From Marinobacter profundi (GTDB lineage: Bacteria > Pseudomonadota > Gammaproteobacteria > Pseudomonadales > Oleiphilaceae): a stretch of 64,000 nucleotides of DNA. Positions 36,981 to 46,004 of the stretch are shown here, piece by piece. The stretch spans positions 186,001-250,000 of the forward strand of contig NZ_KZ319370.1 of NCBI RefSeq assembly GCF_002744715.1, written 5' to 3'. The notes below the pieces were generated by a model. The model had not been told where the DNA came from and did no database searches. It was given only the letters and a program-made list of their open reading frames with translations. Position 1 is the first letter of the stretch. The number at the start of each line of letters is the position of its first letter. The position numbers and the translations under genes were made by a program.

Positions 36981-37056
36981 TGAACGGACGATCAATTATA
37001 TCTTGAACGCTTGCTCATTAACAGGTACGGTGAGGCTGTATTTGAATGAGCGCTCA
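36981..37056. promoter_or_regulatory. Three TetR operator-like sites
   Basis: Sites at 36981-36994 (TGAACGGACGATCA), 37004-37017 (TGAACGCTTGCTCA) and 37043-37056 (TGAATGAGCGCTCA) share TGAAYG, three bases, then GNTCA, a palindromic pattern. They fill the divergent gap; the third ends six bases before the GGAG ribosome site of the CMD gene. This is the arrangement expected for autorepression plus repression of the divergent gene. Confidence 0.6.
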
Positions 37057-37071
37057 AAAAAGGAGAATGCC

Positions 37072-37626
37072 ATGACAGGCTTTACACTTCACGACCAGAA
37101 CTCGGCTCCTGACGCTGCCAGACCGCTGCTGGATGATTCCAGGAAATCATTCGGGATGATTCCGGGTCTCCATGCGGTGATGGCCGAGGCGCCAGGGGTG
37201 CTGGAGGGCTACAAGACGCTGCACCGGCTGGTGCTTGAAAGCAGCTTCGACAACGACGAAAAGACCGTGGTGTGGCAAACCGTGAATGTCGAGCATGGCT
37301 GCCATTACTGCGTACCGGCCCATACCGGCATTGCCAGGATGATGAATGTCTCCGATGACATCACCAACGCCCTGCGGGATGAAGCCCCGCTGGCGGACGC
37401 CCGGCTGGAAGCGCTGCGCAGTTTTACCCTTGCGGTAGTCCGTAAACGGGGTGAGGTCAGCCGCGAGGACCTGCAGGCGTTCCACAACGCCGGCTTTACC
37501 AAACGCCAGGTGCTGGAAGTGATTCTGATCGTGTCCCAGAAGGTGATGAGTAACTACATCAATCACATTGCCGAAACCCCGGTCGATGAGCCTTTCCGCA
37601 AGTTCGCGTGGCAAAAGAACCGGTAG
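37072..37626 (+). CDS. Carboxymuconolactone decarboxylase/AhpD-like protein
   Basis: 184 residues from ATG 37072, with AGGAG eight bases upstream. The redox motif is CHYC in EHGCHYCVPAHTG, with the glutamate and histidine positions of the AhpD-type peroxidase centre. Members reduce peroxides or other electrophiles using the cysteine pair. The divergent TetR gene and its operators suggest induction by such a compound. It ends 20 bases before the convergent spermidine synthase-like gene. Confidence 0.85.
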   Translation: MTGFTLHDQNSAPDAARPLLDDSRKSFGMIPGLHAVMAEAPGVLEGYKTLHRLVLESSFDNDEKTVVWQTVNVEHGCHYCVPAHTGIARMMNVSDDITNALRDEAPLADARLEALRSFTLAVVRKRGEVSREDLQAFHNAGFTKRQVLEVILIVSQKVMSNYINHIAETPVDEPFRKFAWQKNR

Positions 37627-37645
37627 CGGGCCATCGTGGGGTCAC

Positions 37646-38434
37646 TCAGCTCAGTCGCGTCACCTTGCCCATCAGCTTGCGCCAGTCGATGGGGAGGCGG
37701 GCTTCAAGCTCGGCGAGCAACGGATCCCGTGAGTTCAGTGCCTCGAAGTGCCGTTTGCTGGCATAGATCACGGTGTTGTTGCTCCTGCTCCGGAACAGCA
37801 GCACGTCCGCAAAATGGATTTTCAGTTGCCGGAAAAACGGGCTGGCGTGGTCCGGCGTGCGATGATAATTGAGCGCCAGCCAGCCCTCGGCGGACAGGGC
37901 CCGGCTGCACTGGGTAATAAACTGGCGCTGGGCCTGGGCAGGGCTCATGCGCTCGGCACTGTACAGGTCTGCGAGAATGAGATCGGTGCTGCTGTCGGGC
38001 ATCTGTTCCAGGGCGTTGCGGGCATCGCTGATGGTGACCCGCAGCCGGTCGCTGTCCGGCAGGCTGAAGAATTCCCGGGCAACGTCCAGTACTGCCTGCC
38101 GTAACTCGACCGCATGCACCTGGCACGCCGGTAACAGGTGATGCAGCGCGCTGGCCATGACACCGCCACCGAGGCCCAGCACCGTGGCGTGTCGCGGTTG
38201 CCCGAAGGCCACCGGAAGCAGCATCGCGCGGTTATATTCGTGCACCGGAAGCCACGGCGAACGGCGGTCAATCTTGCTCTGCTCAAAGATTGTGTTGAAG
38301 GTCAGCACCCGGTGCCTGCGGTAATCCACCACCAGAATGCTGCCGAGCGCATCCCGCACGTGGTGAACGATTTCGCCCTGATTGAACATGTCAGCGCCGG
38401 CCGGTGCACGTGGTTTTCGTGCGATCGGGGGCAA
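37646..38434 (-). CDS. Spermidine synthase-like methyltransferase-fold protein
   Basis: 262 residues, or 247 from ATG 38389. The Rossmann core shows VLGLGGGVMASAL (glycine-rich loop), VHAVELRQAVLDVA (acid for the adenosine ribose) and DLILADLYSAE, as in SpeE-like proteins. Several active-site features of true spermidine synthases cannot be confirmed, so it may be a related protein of unknown substrate. No polyamine gene is adjacent. Convergent with the CMD gene. Confidence 0.72.
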   Translation of the reverse strand: MPPIARKPRAPAGADMFNQGEIVHHVRDALGSILVVDYRRHRVLTFNTIFEQSKIDRRSPWLPVHEYNRAMLLPVAFGQPRHATVLGLGGGVMASALHHLLPACQVHAVELRQAVLDVAREFFSLPDSDRLRVTISDARNALEQMPDSSTDLILADLYSAERMSPAQAQRQFITQCSRALSAEGWLALNYHRTPDHASPFFRQLKIHFADVLLFRSRSNNTVIYASKRHFEALNSRDPLLAELEARLPIDWRKLMGKVTRLS

Positions 38435-38625
38435 AGCTGGCGGGCTGGCGGGTCAGGTTGGTCATGGTTGCTTCCCGGTGAAGGTTCCTGTGGCGGATCA
38501 TGATAGCAAGTCTCCAACGATATCACCGGTTTGCGTTGACGCTCTGCTTATTCTCACGGCTCTGCTAATCTGGACAAAGGTACGAACCGGCTGTTAAAAC
38601 CGGGCCACTGCACGCGAAACAGTCC

Positions 38626-38655
38626 AGAGCCAAACATTTCAGAGCCAAACATTTC
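38626..38655. repeat. Tandem 15-bp direct repeat
   Basis: AGAGCCAAACATTTC occurs twice back to back (38626-38640 and 38641-38655), just upstream of the PEBP gene and its ribosome site. It is either a recent duplication or a double binding site. Confidence 0.7.
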
Positions 38656-38675
38656 AGCAACAGGAGCATGAAATC

Positions 38676-39299
38676 GTGAAGATCGAGGTACAAGGCATCG
38701 AAGACGGCCAGCCGATTCCGGAAAAGTTCGCCTTTGGCGTGTATAACGCTGAAAGCCACATGAGCTTCGGTCCCAACCGCAATCCGGAGGTCTCCTGGTC
38801 AGATGCACCGGCGGGCACCAGAAGTTTTGCCGTGATCATGTTTGATCCGGACGTGCCGAGCCGGGCGGATGACGTGAACCAGGAAGGCAAAACCGTACCC
38901 GGGGACCTGCCACGGGTAGATTTCTTCCACTGGTTGCTGGTCGACATTCCCGCCAGCGTCAATCGCATTCCGGAGGGCCATGACAGTGATGGCGTTATTC
39001 CCAAGGGCAAGGACCACGGCCCGGGACCGACCGGTGTCCGTGGGGTGAATAACTACACCCAGTTCCTCGCCGGTAATGCTGACATGGCAGGGACCTACGC
39101 CGGTTACGATGGCCCCTGCCCGCCCTGGAATGATGAGCTGTTGCACCATTACCACTTTGAAGTCCATGCGCTGGATGTGGACAGCCTTGGGCTGACCGGG
39201 GAGTTTGATGGCAACGATGTACGCGAGGCGATGAAAGGCCATGTGCTGGCCAGCGCCAGAGTGACCGGTACTTACACCCTGAATCCGGATCTCCGTTAA
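38676..39299 (+). CDS. YbhB/YbcL PEBP-family protein
   Basis: 207 residues from a GTG start. The phosphatidylethanolamine-binding fold is marked by PEVSWSDAPAGTRSFAVIMFD and by PCPPWNDELLHHYHFEVHALD, the conserved ligand-pocket strands. There is no signal peptide, so it is cytosolic, of unknown ligand. AGGAG (38660-38664) is followed first by a four-codon ORF (ATG at 38667 to TGA overlapping the GTG), then GTG 38676; the tiny ORF could couple translation. Transcribed alone. Confidence 0.85.
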   Translation: MKIEVQGIEDGQPIPEKFAFGVYNAESHMSFGPNRNPEVSWSDAPAGTRSFAVIMFDPDVPSRADDVNQEGKTVPGDLPRVDFFHWLLVDIPASVNRIPEGHDSDGVIPKGKDHGPGPTGVRGVNNYTQFLAGNADMAGTYAGYDGPCPPWNDELLHHYHFEVHALDVDSLGLTGEFDGNDVREAMKGHVLASARVTGTYTLNPDLR

Positions 39300-39377
39300 C
39301 CGCATCCGGAGGTGAGAAGTAACGCCCGGCCATCGTGCGGTAGCCTGCCGGCCGGGCTTGAACTACGGATTAACCGC

Positions 39378-39530
39378 TCAGCCCGTTGCCCCCCCGTTGT
39401 CATCCCCCGGGCTCTGGAGACAGGTTGTCTTGTTGCCGCATTCAATATCATCACTGCTGACACCTTCCGCGTGGGCGGTTGCACCCATGGCGAAGGCGAG
39501 CAGAACGCCGAGTAAGGTCAGGATTCTCAT
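39378..39530 (-). CDS. Small secreted peptide, two cysteines
   Basis: 50 residues with GGAGG eight bases before the ATG. The first 21 residues form a clear signal peptide (MRILTLLGVLLAFAMGATAHA); the mature part is about 29 residues, acidic, with two cysteines (DDIECGNKTTC) and a Gly-rich tail. It follows the iron-uptake operon by 134 bases on the same strand, so it may be co-regulated. No family recognised; a real gene is likely from the signal peptide and ribosome site. Confidence 0.55.
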   Translation of the reverse strand: MRILTLLGVLLAFAMGATAHAEGVSSDDIECGNKTTCLQSPGDDNGGATG

Positions 39531-39664
39531 GGTGGTGCCCTCCGTATGGCTGGTGGCCATCCTCCGGGTTGCCCTGAAGGCAGGTCCTGGAGAATGGTGT
39601 TCGCGGTATGGACACATCAAAGTGCGGAACGTTACACCATCACTGGCCTGGTGAGCGGGCTTGA

Positions 39665-40504
39665 TTAACCGGTCTCGCGCTGAGCTGCTCCAGGTATCAG
39701 GCTGCGGTCAATCACTGGCGGGCTGTCCTTGAGTGACTCGGCAAACCCGGAGCAGAACGGGCGACCATCCTGTCCAGAGCTAATGGTTGTCTGTACCCGA
39801 AACACCCGGTTGATCAGGGCTTCGGTCACGACTTCCCGGGGACTACCGATGGTGTCGAGCCGGCCGCGGGTCAGAACCGCAATCCGGTCGGCAAATTGCG
39901 CAGCCTGATTGAGATCATGCAGTGACATCACCACGGTTAGTCCGTGCTGGCGGTTCAGGGTAGATAGCAATTCCAGCACTTCCAGCTGGTAGCCCCAGTC
40001 CAGGAAAGTCGTCGGTTCATCCAGCAGCAGGATGTCGGTACCCTGCGCCAGGGCCATGGCAATCCACACCCGCTGCTGCTGCCCTCCGGAGAGTGCTTCT
40101 ACCGCTCGTTCTGCCAGGTCCGAGACTCCCGTCATGGCCATTGCATCGATGGTAGCCTTGTCATCGGAAGTCTGATTCCGCTGCCACCATTTTCGGTGGG
40201 GGAAACGCCCCAGAGCGACCAGGTCCCGAACCTTGATGCCTTCCGGCACAATCGGTTTCTGGGGCAGCATGGCGAGCCTGAGAGCGAGTAGGCGCCGGTC
40301 CCATTGCTGAATCGGCTGATCGTCCAGATAGACCTGGCCTGACCTGGCCGGCAGCAGCCCCGCGAAACTTTTCAGCAGGGTACTTTTACCGGAACCATTG
40401 GGACCGAGCAGGCAGGTGATCCCGCCTTCGGGAATGGATAGGGATAGGTTATCCACAACCGGCTTGTCGCCGTAAGCAAGTGAGAGATGCTCGGTTCGTA
40501 ACAT
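39665..40504 (-). CDS. FecE/FepC-type ABC ATPase
   Basis: 279 residues from ATG 40504; upstream sequence in this frame belongs to the permease gene read in another frame. Walker A is GPNGSGKST, the signature is LSGGQQQRVW, and Walker B is ILLLDEPTTFLD, followed by the H-loop SLHDLN. It energises ferric-siderophore or citrate import across the inner membrane with the two permeases at 40519 and 41597. It is the last gene of the operon. Confidence 0.93.
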   Translation of the reverse strand: MLRTEHLSLAYGDKPVVDNLSLSIPEGGITCLLGPNGSGKSTLLKSFAGLLPARSGQVYLDDQPIQQWDRRLLALRLAMLPQKPIVPEGIKVRDLVALGRFPHRKWWQRNQTSDDKATIDAMAMTGVSDLAERAVEALSGGQQQRVWIAMALAQGTDILLLDEPTTFLDWGYQLEVLELLSTLNRQHGLTVVMSLHDLNQAAQFADRIAVLTRGRLDTIGSPREVVTEALINRVFRVQTTISSGQDGRPFCSGFAESLKDSPPVIDRSLIPGAAQRETG

Positions 40505-40518
40505 GGCAAGCTCCGGCT

Positions 40519-41595
40519 TCAGGGTTGATGCGACAACAGGTAAAGAAAAAACGGCACGCCAAGAATGGCGGACACCACACCGACGGGTACTTCGTAGGGA
40601 ACAAACAAGGTTCGGCCAAGTAAATCCGCCAGAACGGCCACTACCCCTCCGAGCAGTACACATAACACCAGCTGAACGGGAAGGTTGGCGCCTGCCAGCC
40701 GGCGGCAGATGTGGGGTATCAGCAGGCCGATGAAGCCAACGGGGCCGACAACCCCGACAGCACTGGCTGCCAGCAGGGTCGCAATGAGCAGGGCAAAGGC
40801 GCGCCAGCGATTCAGCCCGAGGCCCAGAGTGCGTGCGTGTTGATCGTCGAGCTGCATCACATCCAGTGGGCGTATGAGCAACCCTACCCCGGCCAGCCCG
40901 ATGAGCGTCCATGGCAACAACGCACGCAGATGTTCCCATTCCGCGCCGTACAATGAGCCGGCTAGCCACTGGGCAACCAGTTCGGTGTGGGCATGGCCCC
41001 AGAATGCAAGGGCGCCGGTGGTCAGTGCGTGTAACATGCCGGCAATGACGGCGCCGGTCAGAGTCATCTTGACTGGCGACAGAGTGCCGTGTCGCAGGCC
41101 GAGGAAGTACACCGCAAGGGCCGTCACCAATCCGCCCACCATGGCAAACAGGGGTAAATACTGAAGCGCGAATGATGTATTGCTGTACGGGTTGGCGCTG
41201 GAAACCATCCAGTCGCCAATGATGAAGGCGAGTACGGCAACCAGACTGGCGCCTGCCGAGATGCCGAGAATGCCGGCCTCTGCCAGCGGGTTGCGGCTCA
41301 GTAACTGGAGCAACCACCCGGACAAGGCAAAGTGAATACCAATTATTGCGCCAGTCAGGGTGCGTGGTAGCCTGAGTTCGAGCACCACTCGCTGGATATG
41401 TTGCGAACTGTCGCCGGTCAGTCCCGCCCACACCTGGGGCCATGTCAGGTCCACCGCCCCCGATTGGACTCCCCCCAGGATCACCAGTACCAGGCAAAGT
41501 CCGCCGGTCAGTAGCAGTGTGGCAACAGGGCTCGTACTTGGCAGGCGAATCCCCCGGCGGCCTGCGCGCGGAGGTGTCGTTACTGGATTGGTCAC
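40519..41595 (-). CDS. FecCD-type iron ABC permease
   Basis: 358 residues with about ten membrane segments and the family pattern LRLPRTLTGAIIG near the start and VGPVGFIGLLIPHICRRLAG before the coupling helix. The start is GTG at 41595, one base after the stop of the other permease, so translation is coupled. Forms a heterodimer with the permease at 41597 in the BtuC fold, passing ferric chelate to the cytosol. Confidence 0.92.
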   Translation of the reverse strand: MTNPVTTPPRAGRRGIRLPSTSPVATLLLTGGLCLVLVILGGVQSGAVDLTWPQVWAGLTGDSSQHIQRVVLELRLPRTLTGAIIGIHFALSGWLLQLLSRNPLAEAGILGISAGASLVAVLAFIIGDWMVSSANPYSNTSFALQYLPLFAMVGGLVTALAVYFLGLRHGTLSPVKMTLTGAVIAGMLHALTTGALAFWGHAHTELVAQWLAGSLYGAEWEHLRALLPWTLIGLAGVGLLIRPLDVMQLDDQHARTLGLGLNRWRAFALLIATLLAASAVGVVGPVGFIGLLIPHICRRLAGANLPVQLVLCVLLGGVVAVLADLLGRTLFVPYEVPVGVVSAILGVPFFLYLLSHQP

Positions 41596-41596
41596 C

Positions 41597-42601
41597 TTAC
41601 GTGCTCCGGGATGAAGTTCGGGCGTTGAGCAGATAGATCAGCCAGGGCGCCCCGATAAGAGCTGTCAGCATTCCCACAGGCAACTCCTGGGGGAAGGCCA
41701 GCTGTCGTGCCAGGATATCAGCGGCCAGTAATAGCAGCCCTCCGAACAGGGCACTCAGCGGCAGCCAGTGCTGGATCTGGTTGCCGATCAATCGCCTGGC
41801 AATGTGTGGCGCCACCAGGCCAATAAACACGATCGGACCGGTGAAGGCGACCAACGCTGCAGCCAGTAGCAGAGCCAGCAACAGGAAAGTCAGTCGCCAG
41901 CGCCCGACGGCCAGTCCCATAGCCAGCGCCAGGTCATCATCAAGGTGCAGTAAGCGGAATGGCCGCTGCATAACAAGCAGGGCGGCGAGAGGAAGCAGCA
42001 GCCATGGCAGCACCAGCTGGACCTGAAGCCATCCCCGTCCCATCAGACTGCCGGCGAGCCAATAGTAAAGCTCTGCCGCTTCGGCTCCTGACACCAGCAG
42101 AAGACCGGTGGTCAGTGCGGTGGCCAGCGACGTGACGGCGATTCCGGCAAGTACCACGCGCTCGGGCTGAAGTTGCCGCCGGCCGGCGATGGTGAAGGTC
42201 AGCACACCACCCGCCAGGCCACCGGCAAGAGCCATCAGTGGCAGCCACAGGGCGCCGGGCGTACTCAGGGTGCGAAGAGAAACCACGGCCAGAGCGGCAG
42301 ATGCGATTACGCCGGTCAGGCCGGGTGACGCCAGGGGGTTCCGGGTAACGCCTTGCATAACCGCGCCGGCAACCCCCAGAGCCGCTCCACCCAGTATGCC
42401 GAGCAGATTTCGTGGCAGGCGTAACTCCATCACGCTGATCCGCGTCAGCAAATCGCTGCTACCATCCATAGCGGCCACCACCAGGGCTGGCGATAGCCAG
42501 CGAGATCCGGCCATCAGGCCAACGACGAACAGCACCATCAGGAGCAACACCGCCGCTCCGTAAATGGTGGAAGGGCGAGCGGGCAATTCGTCGCCCATCA
42601 T
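41597..42601 (-). CDS. FecCD-type iron ABC permease
   Basis: 334 residues with about ten membrane segments. Family motifs are ELRLPRNLLGILGGAALG, QGVTRNPLASPG and FTGPIVFIGLVAPHIARRL. The ATG overlaps the stop of the binding-protein gene by four bases. It pairs with the permease at 40519. The substrate, a ferric siderophore or dicitrate complex, cannot be read from the sequence. Confidence 0.92.
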   Translation of the reverse strand: MMGDELPARPSTIYGAAVLLLMVLFVVGLMAGSRWLSPALVVAAMDGSSDLLTRISVMELRLPRNLLGILGGAALGVAGAVMQGVTRNPLASPGLTGVIASAALAVVSLRTLSTPGALWLPLMALAGGLAGGVLTFTIAGRRQLQPERVVLAGIAVTSLATALTTGLLLVSGAEAAELYYWLAGSLMGRGWLQVQLVLPWLLLPLAALLVMQRPFRLLHLDDDLALAMGLAVGRWRLTFLLLALLLAAALVAFTGPIVFIGLVAPHIARRLIGNQIQHWLPLSALFGGLLLLAADILARQLAFPQELPVGMLTALIGAPWLIYLLNARTSSRST

Positions 42602-43530
42602 CTGTCAGCCTCGGTTGCAGTTTCGGGCAGCAACAGACGCTGAATATCGTCAAGTATCCGTTCCCGGGCTATAGGCCCGGCGCCTTCTTTCCAGTAGTGC
42701 GGAACTTCGTAAACACGGTTGTTGCGGACTGCCTTGAGATAAGGCCAGATCGGATTCATCGTGAATGCGCGCTGCCGACTGGTGGGCAACAGGAGGATGG
42801 TCTCCGGATTAAGCTCCAGCAGGGCCTCAAGACTGATCCGGTAACCCAGAGGAATGCCGCTGGCGGGATTCGGTGAGTGGCCACCCACATTGTCGAAGCC
42901 CAGGTGCTCCAGCAGCGCCGTGGGCAGAAAATGGTCGTAATAGACGAAAGGGGTTTCACTGCCGCTGGTCAGGAGGGCCACTGTTTCGGTCGCCCTTCCC
43001 TTGTTGCCCGTGGCAAGGGCCCGGAGGCGTTCCATAAAACGCGTGTTGAGGGCCGTGGCTTTTGCCGGTGCTCCCAGGGCCTGTCCTGCCAGTTCCACGG
43101 CACGCAGGCTGTCCTCGGCGGTGATCAGGTCCAGCGCCAGCAGCGGGGCGATGGATTCGATCTGGTCACTGTCTTTCTCGGTATAACGGCGAACGGCAAT
43201 GACCAGATCCGGCCGCACCGAGGACAGCACTTCCAGGTTTGGCTGATGTCGCGGGCCGAGGCCCGGAACACCGGCTAACCGCGACGCCAGGTAATCGGGC
43301 ACCCCCTGGATACCGTAGTCGGTGACGGCCACCGGCGGAGTACCCAGTGCCAGAGCGACGTCCGCCCCAAAGGTCGAAATCGCAGCAGGGCGGGTTGCCG
43401 GCTTGGACAACCGCAGGGTTTCCCCGCGGTCATCCGTCAGTCCGAGATCATGTTCCCCTGCCCATCCTGACGCCGGCAATAGCAGTACAACCAGCAGGAT
43501 TTTTGCTATCCGGTTCCGTAAGCACGCCAT
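42598..43530 (-). CDS. Iron-chelate periplasmic binding protein, FecB-like
   Basis: 310 residues with a signal peptide ending near ASGWAG. The mature domain is the two-lobed type of class III binding proteins: TFGADVALALGTPPVAVTDYG, LEVLSSVRPDLVIA, and a C-terminal lobe with ILLLPTSRQRAFTMNPIWP. It shuttles a ferric chelate from the outer-membrane receptor to the permeases. The start overlaps the stop of the receptor gene (TGATG). Confidence 0.9.
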   Translation of the reverse strand: MACLRNRIAKILLVVLLLPASGWAGEHDLGLTDDRGETLRLSKPATRPAAISTFGADVALALGTPPVAVTDYGIQGVPDYLASRLAGVPGLGPRHQPNLEVLSSVRPDLVIAVRRYTEKDSDQIESIAPLLALDLITAEDSLRAVELAGQALGAPAKATALNTRFMERLRALATGNKGRATETVALLTSGSETPFVYYDHFLPTALLEHLGFDNVGGHSPNPASGIPLGYRISLEALLELNPETILLLPTSRQRAFTMNPIWPYLKAVRNNRVYEVPHYWKEGAGPIARERILDDIQRLLLPETATEADR

Positions 43531-45632
43531 CAGAAGTCGAGCTGCGCCTCCAGGATAAAGCTCCGGCCAGGCTGGGGCACACGACCAATCGGGCTGACAT
43601 CCACGCCGCGGAAGTAATAATCCTCATCCAGCAGGTTATTGACCGCCAGCCCCAGATTCAGCATGCGACTACCGCCTACTGAAAAATCGCGACCGACTCT
43701 GGCCGTAACCAGATGGTAGTCCGGCAATTCGCCGGCGCTGCCGTTGCTGGTTTCTTCTTCGGTGTTGTCCGCATCACTGTAGCTGGAGCTGATGTACACC
43801 CAGTTCAGGCTGGCATCCCAGGTCTGGTAGCGGTATATCGCATCGGCGCTGACTTTATGGGTCGGCGCGTTGGGCAGCTCGTTGCCTTCGTTAGCCCCGG
43901 TCAGTTGCTCGGTATCCAGGAAGGTATAGCCCAGGCCCAGTTCCCACTGGGGGCCGGGGTTCCAGCGGTTCGACAGCTCGATACCCTGGTGGCGGGTTTC
44001 CCCCAGGTTTTCGAAACGGCTCGTTGACTGGTTGAACTGAATCTGGTCCTCGTAGTCAATCCGGAACAGAGTGGCCGATGACAGCAGGGTTGGGGTTACC
44101 TGAAGGCGGGTGCCCAGTTCGTAGTTCCAGGCGGTTTCATTGGCAACGTCGCCTTCACGTGTTGCCTGGGCAATTTGTACGGGAACGAGTGAGCGCTGGC
44201 TGTTCGCGAAGACAAAAAGATCATCGGACGCCTGATAGCCGACTGTCAGACCGGGTAACAATTCGTCAGCGTTGTTTTCCTCATTGGTGCCATTGAGGTT
44301 GTCACGGAAATCCATCGTCACGTCTTCGTAGCGTATCCCGGGGGTAACCTTCAGACGGTCATCGAGGAAGGCGATGGTGTCGCTGGCATAGAACGCCATG
44401 GCCCGGGTGTCGAGGTGCCAGTCACGGGCCACGGAGCGGGCATCGGTGGCCAGCTCGAGGCGGTTGACGTCAAACTCCACATCCTCACTTACGAACCTGG
44501 CGCCCAGGGTTATGTTGTGACGGCCATGGCTGATGGCGAGTCGCGGCTCGGTGCCGTAGACCGTGAACAGCCGTGGTGAATCCGCCACATGAGTCGAGTC
44601 CAGTCCTGGGTCCGCCCAGTGACCGTTGCCGCTCAGGTTCTGGCCAAAGAAGAAGGTGCGGTCGGCATCGTGTACGAAATTACGCCACTGGAATTCCACG
44701 TTATCAGACGGCGTGTAGGTCCAGCTAAAGGCAGCGCGGGCCATGTCCGCTTCGTAACTGTCGTGAGGCCTCTGGCTTTGGGTGCGGTCCTGCTCATAGG
44801 CTTCGGGAGTCAGGGCACCGGGAAGTTCGGCATCCACACGGTAGTATTGCAGCTGCGAGGCCAGTTCGTGGCGTTCACTCAGGTAGTAGCGGGCGTCCAG
44901 GATCAGGTTATCCACTTCGGTGTCCGAGTGGTCGCGGAAACCGTCTCCACGCTGGAGATTGGCCTGGAATTGCAGGTCCAGTCGATCGGTAGCCTGCCCG
45001 CCTGCCCGGTAATAGGTGTCGGTAAAGACGTTGCCGGTGTCTTCCGCAACGGTAATTCGCTCACGAAGGGTCTGGGAGAGTTCCGTCGGAATAGGCCGGG
45101 TTACGAAGTTAACCACACCTCCCACATTGTTTGGGCCGTAGTGAACAGAGGCGCCGCCGCGGACGATGTCTACGGCTTCCAGGCTTGGCAGTGTGACGGG
45201 GAAGAGCGAGACACCAACGTTACTGTATGGACCAATGGCAATCGGATAGCCATCCACCAGCATTTGCAGTCGCTCACTACGGAGTGGATTCAAACCACGC
45301 ACGCCAATATTGGGGAGCACCCCGGTGCCGGTTTCATCAAGTACCTGCAAACCGGGAACCGGCCGCAAAGCGTCCTCCAGATTCAATGCGCCGCGACTCT
45401 GGAGGTCTTCCTCCTCGATCACCGATCGGGATCCGGTGTAGGTTTTCTCGGAATCTTCCGTGGGTGGCCCGAGCCAGTCAGCGGTGACGTGCAGGCCGGG
45501 CAACAGGGTCGACGCGTCGGTCTGTTCCTGTGCAGCGGCAGAGGTCGCGTGAATAGCCATCAGCGACAAGGGGAACAGGGCAACGGACAACGGATGTCGA
45601 TTAAACACCCCGGAGTATTTTGACTTTGACAT
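43530..45632 (-). CDS. TonB-dependent receptor, FecA-like without signalling domain
   Basis: 700 residues from ATG 45632 (GGAG six bases upstream). A signal peptide ends near AAAQEQ; the plug domain follows at once (RGALNLEDALRPVPGLQV, NIGVRGLNPLRSERLQMLVDG, VDIVRGGASVHYGPNNVGG), then a 22-strand barrel ending in the terminal phenylalanine. The N-terminal FecR-contacting domain of true FecA is absent, so regulation is by Fur rather than a sigma relay. First gene of the five-gene uptake operon, with a TATAAT promoter overlapped by a Fur box. Confidence 0.93.
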   Translation of the reverse strand: MSKSKYSGVFNRHPLSVALFPLSLMAIHATSAAAQEQTDASTLLPGLHVTADWLGPPTEDSEKTYTGSRSVIEEEDLQSRGALNLEDALRPVPGLQVLDETGTGVLPNIGVRGLNPLRSERLQMLVDGYPIAIGPYSNVGVSLFPVTLPSLEAVDIVRGGASVHYGPNNVGGVVNFVTRPIPTELSQTLRERITVAEDTGNVFTDTYYRAGGQATDRLDLQFQANLQRGDGFRDHSDTEVDNLILDARYYLSERHELASQLQYYRVDAELPGALTPEAYEQDRTQSQRPHDSYEADMARAAFSWTYTPSDNVEFQWRNFVHDADRTFFFGQNLSGNGHWADPGLDSTHVADSPRLFTVYGTEPRLAISHGRHNITLGARFVSEDVEFDVNRLELATDARSVARDWHLDTRAMAFYASDTIAFLDDRLKVTPGIRYEDVTMDFRDNLNGTNEENNADELLPGLTVGYQASDDLFVFANSQRSLVPVQIAQATREGDVANETAWNYELGTRLQVTPTLLSSATLFRIDYEDQIQFNQSTSRFENLGETRHQGIELSNRWNPGPQWELGLGYTFLDTEQLTGANEGNELPNAPTHKVSADAIYRYQTWDASLNWVYISSSYSDADNTEEETSNGSAGELPDYHLVTARVGRDFSVGGSRMLNLGLAVNNLLDEDYYFRGVDVSPIGRVPQPGRSFILEAQLDF

Positions 45633-45669
45633 TGGATTCTCCAGCGCACAGGTTATTTTAGTTATGCGC

Positions 45670-45693
45670 ATTATACTGAGAATTATTCGCATT
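45670..45693 (-). promoter_or_regulatory. Fur box overlapping receptor promoter
   Basis: The 19-bp site at 45675-45693 (ACTGAGAATTATTCGCATT) differs at two positions from the common form AATGAGAATTATTCTCATT. It abuts and partly covers a perfect minus-strand -10, TATAAT, at 45670-45675, 38 bases before the receptor ATG. This fits iron-dependent repression of the whole operon. Confidence 0.8.
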
Positions 45694-45741
45694 ACCATTA
45701 GTAAAAGGTCAAAGCCCTAGTTCGATGCCGGCTCCGCCAGG

Positions 45742-45921
45742 TTACCGGTCTTCCCAGGCGATGGCCCGGTATTCGAAATCGCTTTCCAGGGTGGGTCTGA
45801 TGCCTCTGACGCAGGGTGAGGCGTCAAAAGCGCGAGCCGTTTGTGTCGGCAGCGGCGGCCAGAGAGTTACGTGCTGAGCGTGATAAAAGCCATAGATCCG
45901 TGTAATGGTTCCGGATCTCAT
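45742..45921 (-). CDS. Small hypothetical protein, 59 residues
   Basis: ATG 45921 has AGGAG nine bases upstream. The protein is basic in its first half and acidic at the end, with aromatic stretches (IYGFYHAQHVTLWPPLP) and one cysteine, and has no signal peptide. It stops 49 bases upstream of the Fur box, so it is probably a separate transcript from the receptor operon. Divergent from the NPC-repeat cytochrome. Family not recognised; the ribosome site is the main support. The rest of the 372-bp gap holds only the Fur box and promoter. Confidence 0.45.
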   Translation of the reverse strand: MRSGTITRIYGFYHAQHVTLWPPLPTQTARAFDASPCVRGIRPTLESDFEYRAIAWEDR

Positions 45922-46004
45922 GTGTCTTTCTCCTGACTGCCCCTTCGGGCGGTAACGGGCCGCCAAGGGTCCGGCTGACAACTCCATGATCAGGGAGAGA
46001 GACC

